Assembly (NCBI RefSeq): GCF_001557115.1
Contig: NZ_LSKQ01000056.1
Span: 1 to 64,000 of the forward strand
DNA from: Erythrobacter sp. CCH5-A1
GTDB taxonomy: Bacteria > Pseudomonadota > Alphaproteobacteria > Sphingomonadales > Sphingomonadaceae
Reading direction: 5' to 3'
DNA: 64,000 bases
Position numbers and translations under genes: made by a program. Every line of letters begins with the position of its first letter. Position 1 is the stretch's first letter. Positions 18,413 through 26,676 of the stretch are shown one piece after another. The notes under the pieces were generated by a model. It saw only the letters and a program-made list of their open reading frames with translations, did not search any database and was not told the origin of the DNA.

Positions 18413-18726
18413 AGGGTTCCTTAGAGCAAATCAATTCAATTTTAAAAAGGATGGATGGAGTCGGTTGGCCCTGTGGAAAGCGGGAATTACCGGTTCCTGC
18501 CCGGTTACCCCCGTCTGGCCCCTTAGCCCCTGCCCCCATCGAATCCGCACGGATTGGACGTCAAGCCAGCTTTATCCTCACTCTTCACAGCCTGTCGACA
18601 AAACTTGTCCCGTGTGCGCAAATCGCCAGAGGAAAGGGCTGCGAGCGGGCATGAAATTCCCTCCCCAGCTTGTCCGCCCGCGCCTCCCGTGGTTTATGCG
18701 GCGTTCTGTCCACAGGGCCCTGGCTG
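18413..18726. other. candidate chromosomal replication origin (oriC)
   Basis: The gap lies between divergent hemE and the DUF299 gene, the known position of the Caulobacter (hemE-RP001) and Rickettsia origins. At 18418-18449 it has an AT-rich stretch (AATTCAATTTTAAAAAG) unlike the surrounding GC-rich DNA. DnaA-box-like 9-mers: TTATCCTCA at 18572 (8/9 to TTATCCACA), and 7/9 matches at 18472 (minus strand), 18581, 18593 (minus strand) and 18706. A Caulobacter-like W-box TCCCCA is at 18662. Flanking housekeeping genes point away from it, and parAB with the parS cluster lies 5-12 kb off. No open frame here looks like a gene. Confidence 0.75.
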
Positions 18727-19572
18727 ATGAACCGACTCAATCTCCACCTCGTCTCGGATTCGACCGGCGAGACCCTGGAAATGATCGCCAAGGCGGCCCT
18801 CGCCCAGTTCGACAACCCGAGCGTGAACCGCCATTTCTGGCCAATGGTCCGCTCATTGCAGCACATGGACCGCATCGTCCCCGATCTCGCCGCGCATCCC
18901 GGCCTTGTGCTCTACACGCTGGTGAACCCCGAGACGAGGAAGCGGCTCGAGGAGCATTGCCGCCATCTCGGCCTCCCTGCGGTGCCGGTGCTCGATCAAG
19001 TGACGGCAGCGCTGGAATCGCAGCTCGGCCAGGAAGCGCATGGCCGCCCGGGCCGCCAGCACATGATGGACGAGAACTACTTCAAGCGCGTCGAGGCGAT
19101 CCAGTACACCATCGCCCATGACGACGGGATCGGCCACGAGGAGTGGGAGCAAGCCGATATCGTGCTGGTGGGCGTGTCGCGTTCCTCCAAGACCCCGACC
19201 AGCATCTACCTCGCCAATCGCGGCTACAAGGTCGCCAATATTCCGCTGGTGGTCGAGAGCCCCCCGCCGCAGACGCTCTACCGCCTGCGCCACCCGCTGG
19301 TGGTGGGGCTGACGACCTCGCCGGAGCGCCTGATCCAGATCCGCCGCAATCGGCTGCTCTCGCTGAACGAGGCGACCGAGACGGCCTATGTCGACAACGA
19401 CCGCGTCAAGGCCGAGCTGCAATTCGCCCGCCGGATGTTCGGCGACAATGGCTGGCCGGTGATCGACGTCACCCGCCGCTCGATCGAGGAGACCGCCGCG
19501 GCGATCATCCGGCTGGTGCAGGAGCGTGATCGCAAGCCCGCGAGCGAGGGCGGGGTGGGCAAGCCGATATGA
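18727..19572 (+). CDS. DUF299 kinase/pyrophosphorylase regulating PPDK or PEP synthase
   Basis: A bifunctional ADP-dependent kinase and phosphate-dependent pyrophosphorylase (281 residues) that switches pyruvate phosphate dikinase or PEP synthase off and on. The family P-loop GVSRSSKTPTSIYLA is near residue 150. Segments LHLVSDSTGET at the N-terminus and ETAYVDNDRVKAEL later are characteristic. It is the RP001 homologue bordering oriC in other alphaproteobacteria. Which partner enzyme is used cannot be told, since neither is in the window. It is first in an overlapping operon with maf, aroE and coaE. Confidence 0.93.
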   Translation: MNRLNLHLVSDSTGETLEMIAKAALAQFDNPSVNRHFWPMVRSLQHMDRIVPDLAAHPGLVLYTLVNPETRKRLEEHCRHLGLPAVPVLDQVTAALESQLGQEAHGRPGRQHMMDENYFKRVEAIQYTIAHDDGIGHEEWEQADIVLVGVSRSSKTPTSIYLANRGYKVANIPLVVESPPPQTLYRLRHPLVVGLTTSPERLIQIRRNRLLSLNEATETAYVDNDRVKAELQFARRMFGDNGWPVIDVTRRSIEETAAAIIRLVQERDRKPASEGGVGKPI

Positions 19573-20186
19573 TTTTGTCGGATGCGGTTGGCGCGCCCCC
19601 GCGACTGATATTGGCGAGCAAGAGCGCCTCGCGCCAGGCGATGCTCGATGCGGCGGGCGTCGCTTACGAGAGCATCCCCGCCGATATCGACGAGCGCGCT
19701 GTCGAGGCGGGGCTCGCAGGCGCGGCGCCCGCCGAGGTGGCCGAAGCGCTGGCGGTGGCGAAGGCCGCGGCGGTGGCGGCGCTGCACCCGGGAGCGCTGG
19801 TGCTGGGGAGCGACTCGCTGGTGGTCTGCAAGGGCCGCCGCTTCGACAAGCCCCGCTCGCGCGACGAGGCCGCCGAGCATCTGCGGTTCTTCTCGGGCGC
19901 GGTGATGGAGCTGCACTCCGCCGCGGCTTTGGTGCGGGACGGCGGGTGCGAATGGAGCCACGCCAGCCTTGCCCGCCTGCATGTGCGCGATCTCTCGGAC
20001 GAGTTTATCGATCATTATCTCGGCCTCGAATGGCCCGCGATCGGCCACACGGTCGGCGCTTTCCGGATCGAGGGGCCGGGGGTGCAGCTGTTCGAGGAAA
20101 TCGAGGGCGACCAGTTCACCGTCCTCGGAATGCCGCTGCTGCCCCTGCTGGCTGCGCTGCGCGAGGAAGGGGTGCTGATCGCATGA
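19569..20186 (+). CDS. maf: Maf-like nucleoside triphosphate pyrophosphatase
   Basis: Maf/HAM1-type enzyme of 205 residues that hydrolyses (d)NTPs, often modified or non-canonical ones, to NMP and pyrophosphate. LILASKSASRQAML near residues 13-26 is the Maf signature (usual form LASxSxxR), and GSDSLVVCKGRRFDKP near 78 supplies the catalytic acid and following loop. Both ends overlap neighbours by four bases (ATGA), so it is coupled to the DUF299 gene and to aroE. Maf type (YhdE, YceF or YhdE-like) was not resolved. Confidence 0.93.
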   Translation: MILSDAVGAPPRLILASKSASRQAMLDAAGVAYESIPADIDERAVEAGLAGAAPAEVAEALAVAKAAAVAALHPGALVLGSDSLVVCKGRRFDKPRSRDEAAEHLRFFSGAVMELHSAAALVRDGGCEWSHASLARLHVRDLSDEFIDHYLGLEWPAIGHTVGAFRIEGPGVQLFEEIEGDQFTVLGMPLLPLLAALREEGVLIA

Positions 20187-21040
20187 CCCGGCCTTATGCC
20201 GAGGTGATCGGCGATCCCATCGGGCAGTCCAAGTCCCCCGCGATCCACGGCTTCTGGCTCGGCAAGCTCGGGATCAAAGCCGAGTATCGCGCCTGCCACG
20301 TGACGCCCGATGCCCTGCCCGGCTATCTGGCGGCCCGGCGCGAAGACCCCCTGTGGCGCGGGTGCAATGTCACCATGCCGCACAAGCAGGCGGTGATGCC
20401 TCTGCTGGGCCGCATCGATTCCCCCGCCGATGCCATCGGAGCGGTCAATACGATCCTGCCGCTGGGCGAGGGCGCGCTGGCTGGCACCAACACCGATGCG
20501 GCCGGCTTCCTCGAACCGCTGGCGAAGGACCTTGCCGAGACCCACTACTTCCGCATGGCCCGCATCATTGGCACCGGCGGCGCGGCACGGGCGATCATTG
20601 CGGCGCTGGCTGGGCACGGTTTCACGCTGGTCGTCGCCGGGCGCGATCCGGGCAAGGCGCGCGCGCTGCTCGACGAGCTGGCGCCGGGGGGCGAGCATCA
20701 CGCCATCGACCTCGCGCACTTCTCGGACCCCACCGATTTCGCCTTCGACGACCGCGAGGGGTGCCTCGACCTCGTCGTCAACGCCTCCAGCCTCGGGATG
20801 CAGGGCCAGCCCCCCCTCCCCTTCGACTGGAGCCACGCCCCGCCGCGCAGCATCGCCTACGATATCGTAACGGCGCCGCGCGACACCCCCTTGCTCCAGA
20901 CCGCGCGGGCCAGCGGCCACCGCACCATCGATGGCCTGTCGATGCTGATCGGCCAGGCGGCGGTCGCCTTCGAGAAGTTTTTCGGCGCGAAACCGCCGCG
21001 CGAATACGATGCCGAATTGCGAGCGATCCTCACCGCATGA
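20183..21040 (+). CDS. aroE: shikimate dehydrogenase AroE
   Basis: NADP-dependent reduction of 3-dehydroshikimate to shikimate in aromatic amino acid synthesis; 285 residues. The substrate-binding start YAEVIGDPIGQSKSPAIHGFW and the catalytic-Lys segment NVTMPHKQAVMPLL are clear. The nucleotide-binding motif IGTGGAARAIIAAL is near residue 129. The start is fixed by the four-base overlap with maf; a longer open frame in the same phase runs through maf and is rejected. The 3' end overlaps coaE by four bases. Confidence 0.96.
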   Translation: MTRPYAEVIGDPIGQSKSPAIHGFWLGKLGIKAEYRACHVTPDALPGYLAARREDPLWRGCNVTMPHKQAVMPLLGRIDSPADAIGAVNTILPLGEGALAGTNTDAAGFLEPLAKDLAETHYFRMARIIGTGGAARAIIAALAGHGFTLVVAGRDPGKARALLDELAPGGEHHAIDLAHFSDPTDFAFDDREGCLDLVVNASSLGMQGQPPLPFDWSHAPPRSIAYDIVTAPRDTPLLQTARASGHRTIDGLSMLIGQAAVAFEKFFGAKPPREYDAELRAILTA

Positions 21041-21621
21041 TCAGGCAAAAGATCATCGGCCTCACCGGCTCCATCGGCATGGGCAAGTCGACCGTCGCGG
21101 CGATGTTCGCCGAGGCCGGCATCCCGGTGTTCGACGCCGATGCCGAGGTGCGCGCGATGCAGGGGCCGGGGGGCGAACTCCTCGCCCCCATCGAGGCCGC
21201 CTTCCCCGGCTCGACCGGCCCCGCGGGCGTCGACCGCGACCGGCTGGGCCATCAGGTTTTTGCGGACAAGGCCGCCCTCGCCCGGCTCGAAGCCATCGTC
21301 CACCCCGCCGTCGCCGCCAGGCGCGCCGCCTTCCTCGAAGCCCACAAGGACAAGCCCGCCGTCGTCTTCGACATCCCGCTGCTGTTCGAACGCGGCGGGC
21401 ACGAGAGCGTCGACCTCGTGGTGGTCGTCTCCGCACCCGAGGCCGTCCAGCGCGCCCGCGTGCTCGCCCGGCCGGGGATGACGCCCGAGAAATTCGACCA
21501 CATCTTCGGCCTGCAACTCCACGACAGCGAGAAGCGCGCCCGCGCCGATCATGTGATCGACACCGGCACCAGCCTCGAAGAAACCCGCGCGCAGGTGACA
21601 AGCCTGATTGCTTCACTTTGA
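21037..21621 (+). CDS. coaE: dephospho-CoA kinase CoaE
   Basis: Last step of coenzyme A synthesis, phosphorylating the ribose 3'-OH of dephospho-CoA; 194 residues. The P-loop GLTGSIGMGKSTVAAMF is at about residues 8-24, followed by VFDADAEV with the substrate-binding Asp pair and DIPLLFE near 110. It is the last gene of the DUF299-maf-aroE-coaE operon, in the order coaE-dnaQ common in alphaproteobacteria. Confidence 0.96.
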   Translation: MIRQKIIGLTGSIGMGKSTVAAMFAEAGIPVFDADAEVRAMQGPGGELLAPIEAAFPGSTGPAGVDRDRLGHQVFADKAALARLEAIVHPAVAARRAAFLEAHKDKPAVVFDIPLLFERGGHESVDLVVVVSAPEAVQRARVLARPGMTPEKFDHIFGLQLHDSEKRARADHVIDTGTSLEETRAQVTSLIASL

Positions 21622-21670
21622 CGACAAAGCGCGCTTGCAAGACTCGGATTGAGGGAGGATAGTCCCGCAA

Positions 21671-22375
21671 ATGCGCGAAATCATTTTCGACACCGAAACC
21701 ACCGGGCTCGATCCCAAGACCGGGGACCGCATGGTGGAAATCGGCTGCGTCGAAATGGTCGGCCGGGTCGAAACCGGGCGCACCTTCCACGCCTATTTCA
21801 ACCCCGAACGCGACATGCCGGCCGAAGCCGAGCGGGTCCATGGCCTCAGCGCCGCCTTCCTCAGCGCCAAGCCGCGGTTCGCCGAAAGCGTGGACGAACT
21901 CCTCGAATTTCTCGGCGACTCCAATCTCGTTGCGCACAATGCCGGGTTCGATTTCGGCTTCCTCAACAACGAGCTGGAACTGGCGGGGCGCGAGCCCATC
22001 AGCCTCGACCGGATGGTCGACACCGTTGCCATCGCCCGCAAGAAGCACCCCGGCGCCAAGCTCAGCCTCGATGCGCTGTGCACCCGCTACGGGATCGACC
22101 GCTCACACCGCGTCAAGCACGGCGCGCTGCTCGATGCCGAGCTGCTCGCGCAGGTCTATGTCGAGCTCACCGGCGGGCGGCAGATCGTGCTCGGGCTTGC
22201 GGACAGCGCGCCCGAAACCCCCGCTCACACCGAACTCACCCCCAATGCGCCCTGGCACCGCCCCCCCGCGGACAAGCCCCGGCGCGAACCCCGGCCCCAT
22301 GTTGCCAGCCCGGAGGAGCTGGAGCGGCACGCCGCGTTCATCGCGGAGATCAAGGGCGCGATCTGGGTTAGTTAA
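21671..22375 (+). CDS. dnaQ: DNA polymerase III epsilon subunit (3'-5' proofreading exonuclease)
   Basis: DEDDh exonuclease of 234 residues that proofreads for the replicative polymerase. Exo I is FDTETTGLDP near residue 7, Exo II is LVAHNAGFDFGFLNNEL near 89, and Exo III is HGALLDAELLAQVY near 151. The C-terminal tail after about 175 should bind the alpha subunit. A GGGAGGA ribosome site precedes the ATG. It follows coaE after 49 bases and lies 3 kb from the candidate origin. Confidence 0.95.
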   Translation: MREIIFDTETTGLDPKTGDRMVEIGCVEMVGRVETGRTFHAYFNPERDMPAEAERVHGLSAAFLSAKPRFAESVDELLEFLGDSNLVAHNAGFDFGFLNNELELAGREPISLDRMVDTVAIARKKHPGAKLSLDALCTRYGIDRSHRVKHGALLDAELLAQVYVELTGGRQIVLGLADSAPETPAHTELTPNAPWHRPPADKPRREPRPHVASPEELERHAAFIAEIKGAIWVS

Positions 22376-22435
22376 GCCCTGACGCGTTCCGGCTACCTAC
22401 TGGGATCCTCACTCTTGGACGGAGGACTACACTTC

Positions 22436-23008
22436 ATGGACATTCGGATTTCCGGCCACCAGATGGACACCGGCAGCGCGTTGCAGACGCATGCCTCGGA
22501 CCGGCTCGGCGCGATCGTCGACAAGTATTTCGACCGCGCGATCTCGAGCCAGGTGACCTTCGGCAAGGCCCCTGCGGGCGCCTTTACCTGCGACATCGTC
22601 ACACATGTGATGCAGGGTCTGATCCTCAAGGCGCAAGGCAGCGCGCATGACGTCCACGTCGCCTTCGACGATGCGGTCGGCAAGATCGAGAAGCAGCTCA
22701 GACGCTACAAGCGCCGCCTCACCGACCGACACGAGCAGGCCGATCACGCCCGCGGCGAGGAAGAGGCCGCCTACACCATCTTCATGGTCGAGGAGGTCGA
22801 GGAGGAGGACGAGGTCGTCGTCGCCGATGCTCCGCTGGTGATCGCCGAGACCCGCGTCGACATCCCCACCGCCAGCGTCGCGGATGCGGTGATGATGCTC
22901 GATCTCAGGAACACCGGGGCGCTGTTCTTCAAAAACGCTGGCACCGGCGCGCATAATATGGTCTACAGGCGCGCCGATGGCTCGATTGGATGGGTCGAGC
23001 CGAGATAG
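22436..23008 (+). CDS. hpf: long-form ribosome hibernation promoting factor
   Basis: Dimerises 70S ribosomes into inactive 100S particles in stationary phase; 190 residues. The N-terminal YfiA/RaiA-like domain (MDIRISGHQMDTGSALQTHA, about residues 1-100) is joined by an acidic linker (VEEVEEEDEVVV) to the C-terminal dimerisation domain (SVADAVMMLDLRNTGALFFKN). Two domains define the long form. The ATG was preferred to an upstream TTG at 22415 because GGAGGA lies 9 bases before it. The next gene on the strand is ptsN, a pairing that often follows rpoN in proteobacteria. Confidence 0.93.
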   Translation: MDIRISGHQMDTGSALQTHASDRLGAIVDKYFDRAISSQVTFGKAPAGAFTCDIVTHVMQGLILKAQGSAHDVHVAFDDAVGKIEKQLRRYKRRLTDRHEQADHARGEEEAAYTIFMVEEVEEEDEVVVADAPLVIAETRVDIPTASVADAVMMLDLRNTGALFFKNAGTGAHNMVYRRADGSIGWVEPR

Positions 23009-23059
23009 GGCCATAGCCCGCCTTGCCGCTACGGAATCGTGATGGCGGGGCCCGCTTTT

Positions 23060-23139
23060 CGAAGGTCCAGGCGGTCGCAGGAGGGGGCACCGCCCCGGCC
23101 CGTCAATCCCCCCGCGGGGCTGGACGGACCGGACCTTCG
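23060..23139. repeat. inverted repeat in the hpf-ptsN gap
   Basis: Arms CGAAGGTCC (23060-23068) and GGACCTTCG (23131-23139) are perfect over nine bases and enclose 62 GC-rich bases that can fold further. The element fills much of the 168-base gap. It has no T-run. It may be a processing or regulatory stem between the two genes. Confidence 0.5.
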
Positions 23140-23176
23140 CCAGTGAAGGCGCACAGTTTTCGGGATCATTCGTATC

Positions 23177-23638
23177 ATGGACGTCAACCTCGCACTCTCC
23201 CCCCAGGCCATTGCTTTTGCCCGGCTCGACACCAAGCCCAAGATCCTCGCCCGCGCCGCGCAGCTGCTGAGCGCGGCCTATGGTCTGGAAGAAAGCGAAG
23301 TGCTGGAAAACCTCGAGGCGCGCGAGGCGCTGGGGAGCACCGGCTTCGGGCGCGGCGTGGCGATCCCGCATTGCCGCTCCAAGGACATCCGCCGGCCCAG
23401 CCTCGCGCTGATCCGGCTCGAGGCGCCGGTCGATTTCGGCGCGGTCGACGCCCGGCCTGTCACGCTGGTGTGCGGCCTGGTCTCGCCCGAGAATGCCGGA
23501 GCGACCCACCTCCACGCCCTCGCCGCGATCTCGCGCCTCACCCGCGACGAAATGACGCTGCAGATGCTCGCCGACGCCCCCGATACCGAAGCGGTCTATG
23601 CGCTGCTGACCAACCAGTTCTTGCGCGACGCGGCCTGA
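23177..23638 (+). CDS. ptsN: nitrogen-type PTS enzyme IIA (PtsN, EIIANtr)
   Basis: Regulatory phosphocarrier of the PTSNtr, 153 residues; it does not transport sugar but signals through protein partners. The phospho-accepting His is His65 in GRGVAIPHCRSKD, and the PTS_EIIA type 2 fold spans the whole chain. In alphaproteobacteria it is phosphorylated by EINtr-NPr and often tuned to nitrogen or potassium status. Neither EINtr nor NPr genes are in the window. The start MDVNLALSPQAIAF follows the inverted-repeat gap after hpf. Confidence 0.92.
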   Translation: MDVNLALSPQAIAFARLDTKPKILARAAQLLSAAYGLEESEVLENLEAREALGSTGFGRGVAIPHCRSKDIRRPSLALIRLEAPVDFGAVDARPVTLVCGLVSPENAGATHLHALAAISRLTRDEMTLQMLADAPDTEAVYALLTNQFLRDAA

Positions 23639-23655
23639 TCCGCTCCCGATTGCCG

Positions 23656-24144
23656 ATGCCGCCCGGTGACGAACCCCTGCCCGCGAGCGGTGCCGATCAG
23701 CACTACCGCGCGCTGGAGCGGCTCTATGGTTCCGCGCCGGTCAACGCCAAGTTCGCCTCGAAGCTGCATATCCCGGGCGAGGGCCGCTCGCAGCTGACCT
23801 TCACCGTCAGCCCTGAGGATTACCACGCGGCCGGCGCAGCGCACGGGACGATCTACTTCAAGATGCTCGACGATGCGGCCTTCTACGCCTGCAATTCGCT
23901 GGTGACCGACCGCTTCCTGCTCACCACCAGCTTCAACCTGTTCTTCTCCAAGCCCGTGCGCGCCGGGCAGGTCACCGCCGAGGGCCACTGGGTCAGCGGC
24001 CGCCGGCGCGTGTTCGTGGCCGAGGCGCGGCTGGTCGATGAAGAGGGCGAGGAGATCGGCCGCGGTACCGGCACCTTCATGAAGAGCCGCATCCCGCTTT
24101 CCAGCCTGCCGGGCTATGCCGCGGGCGGCCCCTCGGGGCTCTGA
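23656..24144 (+). CDS. hotdog-fold thioesterase (PaaI/YiiD-like)
   Basis: A 162-residue hotdog-fold protein of the acyl-CoA thioesterase type. The hot-dog helix segment AAGAAHGTIYFKMLDDAAFYAC, with the GAAHGG-like loop and an acidic residue, fits the PaaI subgroup; FFSKPVRAGQVTAEGHWV follows on the central strands. The substrate is not known. ATG at 23656 was chosen, 17 bases after the ptsN stop; an in-frame TTG two codons earlier is possible. Downstream is a DUF1491 gene whose start lies four bases past this stop. Confidence 0.82.
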   Translation: MPPGDEPLPASGADQHYRALERLYGSAPVNAKFASKLHIPGEGRSQLTFTVSPEDYHAAGAAHGTIYFKMLDDAAFYACNSLVTDRFLLTTSFNLFFSKPVRAGQVTAEGHWVSGRRRVFVAEARLVDEEGEEIGRGTGTFMKSRIPLSSLPGYAAGGPSGL

Positions 24145-24148
24145 ACGG

Positions 24149-24490
24149 GTGTCCGACCGCCTGCCTGCGCACCTCGAAGCGGGTGCGATCCTGCGGCTTG
24201 CCGAGACCGAGGGGGGATTCGGCACGGTGCTCGCCCGCGGCGAGCGGGACGCCGGGACCATCCTGCTGGTAACCCTGTGTCGCGGCAGGGACGGTGTGCT
24301 TTACGAAAGGATGCCCCAGCTCGACGGATCGCGCAAATTTCTTGCGGTGAAACGGGAAGACCCTGAAAATCAGCAAGAATTTTCCGATTATCTGGCGCGC
24401 AGACGGCGGCAGGACTGCGATATGTGGCTGATCGAGGTGGATATCGCGGATCGGGAACGGTTCGTCGCCCGTATCGACGAATTGAGTTGA
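24149..24490 (+). CDS. DUF1491 family protein
   Basis: A 113-residue protein of unknown function with the DUF1491 pattern: LPAHLEAGAILRLAETEGGF, VLARGERDAGTILLV and a C-terminal RRQDCDMWLIEVDIADRERF. The family is restricted to alphaproteobacteria. GTG is the likely start, giving VSDRLPAHLE as in relatives; a start at 24116 would overlap the thioesterase gene. It appears co-transcribed with that gene. Confidence 0.85.
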   Translation: MSDRLPAHLEAGAILRLAETEGGFGTVLARGERDAGTILLVTLCRGRDGVLYERMPQLDGSRKFLAVKREDPENQQEFSDYLARRRRQDCDMWLIEVDIADRERFVARIDELS

Positions 24491-24683
24491 CGTTAACGGG
24501 AAGCGGGCTAGTGGCGCCCGACTTCCTGAGCGCAGGCTGGCACGCCGCGGCAATTCGGCCGCACCGCCAGCACGCAGACGGGGAGCGGCCGGCAGGCTTC
24601 TTCGAACTCTCCACATCGGCAACGATCTGGATCACGGTTCCCGTCTGCGCCAGAGCGCGCTCACCGCCGAATTAGTAGAGTAC

Positions 24684-25334
24684 ATGAGTCGCAAGACTGC
24701 CGCGATTGCTGCGGTTGCGGGTATCGCGATCGCAACCACGATGTTCCCCGGCGGCCGGAATGCCGCCGCTCTGGCGCAAGCCGCCAGCGAACAGCTCGCC
24801 GCTCCCGCCCCGGTCGAAGCGCCCGAGCTGGTTCCCGAACCCATCGAATTTGTCGCCGAGCCGGTGGTGCAGCCCCTTCCGGCGCCTGCGGAGGCCGCCC
24901 CTGTTGAAACCGAGGCCGGTTCGCTTCACGAGCTGGTCGGCATGATCGACACCGCGGCCCCGATGTCGCAGCAGATGCGCTGCCTGGTCGGCGCGGTCTA
25001 TTTCGAGGCGCGCGGCGAGCAATTGGCAGGTCAGCTCGCGGTCGCGCAGGTGATCGTCAACCGCACCGAGGACGGTCGCTTCCCGCGCTCCTATTGCGGC
25101 GTCGTCGCCCAGCCCGGGCAATTCTCCTTCATGCGCGGTAGCCGCATGCCGGCGGTGCGCGAAGGCTCGGCTGCATGGGAGCGCGCCGTGGCGATCGCCC
25201 ACATCGCCGACAAGGGCCTGTGGGAGAGCGAGGCCGAGGGCGCGGTGTTCTTCCACGCGCGCTACGTGAAGCCCGGCTGGACCCGTAGCAAGACGCGCCT
25301 CGCGCAGATCGACACGCATATTTTTTATCGCTGA
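24684..25334 (+). CDS. SleB-type cell wall hydrolase (Hydrolase_2)
   Basis: A 216-residue envelope protein with an N-terminal signal or anchor (residues 5-30) and a Pro/Ala/Glu-rich linker to about 75. The Hydrolase_2 domain has MRCLVGAVYFEARGEQLAGQLAVA, carrying the catalytic Glu in YFEARGE, and VIVNRTEDGRFPRSYCGVVAQ. Members cleave peptidoglycan glycan strands; in non-spore-formers they serve wall growth or division. The tail WTRSKTRLAQIDTHIFYR is typical of alphaproteobacterial forms. The 190 bases before it contain no other gene and presumably its promoter. Confidence 0.87.
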   Translation: MSRKTAAIAAVAGIAIATTMFPGGRNAAALAQAASEQLAAPAPVEAPELVPEPIEFVAEPVVQPLPAPAEAAPVETEAGSLHELVGMIDTAAPMSQQMRCLVGAVYFEARGEQLAGQLAVAQVIVNRTEDGRFPRSYCGVVAQPGQFSFMRGSRMPAVREGSAAWERAVAIAHIADKGLWESEAEGAVFFHARYVKPGWTRSKTRLAQIDTHIFYR

Positions 25335-25346
25335 TCGCTGATCCTC

Positions 25347-25375
25347 GCCGCTGTTTCGCCCTTCGGGCGAGCGGC
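25347..25375. repeat. GC-rich hairpin between the SleB gene and xthA
   Basis: TCGCCC and GGGCGA around loop TTC, extended by GCCGC and GCGGC across a four-base bulge. It lies between two convergent stops and may end transcripts, although no T-run follows. More small self-complementary bits (GTGTGCTTCGCAC, GGCGCTGCGCGCC) fill the rest of the gap to 25449. Confidence 0.45.
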
Positions 25376-25471
25376 GGCGGGCGGCCTTGCAGGTGTGCTT
25401 CGCACGTCTGCGCCTTTGGCTTCGACTCCGCCCTTGCGGCGCTGCGCGCCGATCACCGCCTTCTGTCTGGC

Positions 25472-26266
25472 TCAGGACGTGAGCTTGACCCAGACTGGCG
25501 TGTGGTCGCTTGCCTTCTCGCGGCCGCGGTATTCCTTGTCGACGCCGCAGCTCTCCATCCGGTCGGCGCATTCGGGCGAGAGCAGGATGTGGTCGATCCG
25601 GAAGCCGTGGTCGCGTTGCCAGGCGCCCGCCTGATAGTCCCAGTATGTCCACACCCCGCCGCGCGGGTTGTGGGTGCGGATCGCGTCGGTCCAGCCATCG
25701 GCGAGGAGGCGCGCATAGGCGGCGCGGCTCTCGGGCTGCATCAGTGCGTCGTCCTGCATCGCTTTCACCGACCAGACGTCGTCGTCATGCGGAATGACGT
25801 TGAAATCGCCGAGCACCACCGCGGGGACTTCCTCGGCCCAGATCTGCGCCATGCGTTCGCGCAGCCGCGCCATCCACGCGAGCTTGTAGGTGAATTTGGG
25901 CCCCGGATGGGGGTTGCCGTTGGGGAGGTAGAGGCAGGCGATGCGCACGCCGTTCACATCCGCCTCGAGATAGCGCGCCTGCTCCGCGTCGCCCTCGTTC
26001 GGCCCGGGAATGCCGAGGCCGCGCTGGACCTCGGTCAGGGTGTAGCCCGCGCGGGTGTCGGCGAGGATCGCCACACCATTGAAACTCTTCTGTCCGTGCC
26101 AGATCGCGCTGTAGCCGATCGCTTCGAAATCGGCGGCCGGGAAGCCATCGTCCTGCGTCTTGATCTCCTGCAGACAGGCGACCGCGGGGCGGGTTTCCTC
26201 GAGCCATTCGATGAGACGCGGGCCCCGCGCCTTGATGCCGTTGATGTTGAAGGTGGCGATTTTCAT
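25472..26266 (-). CDS. xthA: exodeoxyribonuclease III
   Basis: AP endonuclease and 3' exonuclease of base excision repair, 264 residues, Mg-dependent. Visible family motifs: MKIATFNINGIKARG at the start (Asn ligand), ACLQEIKTQD (metal Glu), GDFNVIPHDDDVW (catalytic Asp/Asn), and SDHTPVWVKL at the end (catalytic His). The first FNINGI rather than FNVNSI is typical for one of the two XthA groups. It is downstream of erpA on the same strand, 38 bases apart. Confidence 0.95.
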   Translation of the reverse strand: MKIATFNINGIKARGPRLIEWLEETRPAVACLQEIKTQDDGFPAADFEAIGYSAIWHGQKSFNGVAILADTRAGYTLTEVQRGLGIPGPNEGDAEQARYLEADVNGVRIACLYLPNGNPHPGPKFTYKLAWMARLRERMAQIWAEEVPAVVLGDFNVIPHDDDVWSVKAMQDDALMQPESRAAYARLLADGWTDAIRTHNPRGGVWTYWDYQAGAWQRDHGFRIDHILLSPECADRMESCGVDKEYRGREKASDHTPVWVKLTS

Positions 26267-26304
26267 GCGCGCGCTTGTGCCGCAAACCGCCGCGCTGGTC
26301 TAAC

Positions 26305-26637
26305 CTAAATCCCGAAGCTCGCCCCGCAGCCGCAGCCGGCGGCGGCCTGGGGATTTTCGACCTTGAAGGCCGCGCCGCCCAGCGATTCGACGAAATCCAC
26401 GGTGCTCCCCGCGATCAGATCGAGGCTGACGGGATCGACCACCAGCTTGACGCCATCGGTCTCCGACACGGAATCCTCGGCATCGGGCGCGTCCGCAAGA
26501 TCGAACTTGTACTGGAAGCCCGAACACCCCCCACCCTCGACCGCGAGGCGCAGGATCGCCGGGCGCGATTGCTTGCTGGCAATCAGCGAAACCCGCTTGG
26601 CAGCGGAAGGGGTGAGGATCAGGGGCGCGGCGGTCAT
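26305..26637 (-). CDS. erpA: iron-sulfur cluster insertion protein (ErpA/IscA type)
   Basis: A-type Fe-S carrier of 110 residues that delivers clusters to apoproteins. The three cluster cysteines are in place: Cys38 in GGGCSGFQYKF, and the C-terminal pair in AAAGCGCGASFGI. DFVESLGGAAFKVENPQA is also characteristic. ErpA versus IscA versus SufA cannot be settled by eye; the isolated location outside a suf operon favours ErpA. Confidence 0.9.
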   Translation of the reverse strand: MTAAPLILTPSAAKRVSLIASKQSRPAILRLAVEGGGCSGFQYKFDLADAPDAEDSVSETDGVKLVVDPVSLDLIAGSTVDFVESLGGAAFKVENPQAAAGCGCGASFGI

Positions 26638-26676
26638 GCTGCCAATCTAGGGCGCGCGCCCGCGACTCTCAAGGCG

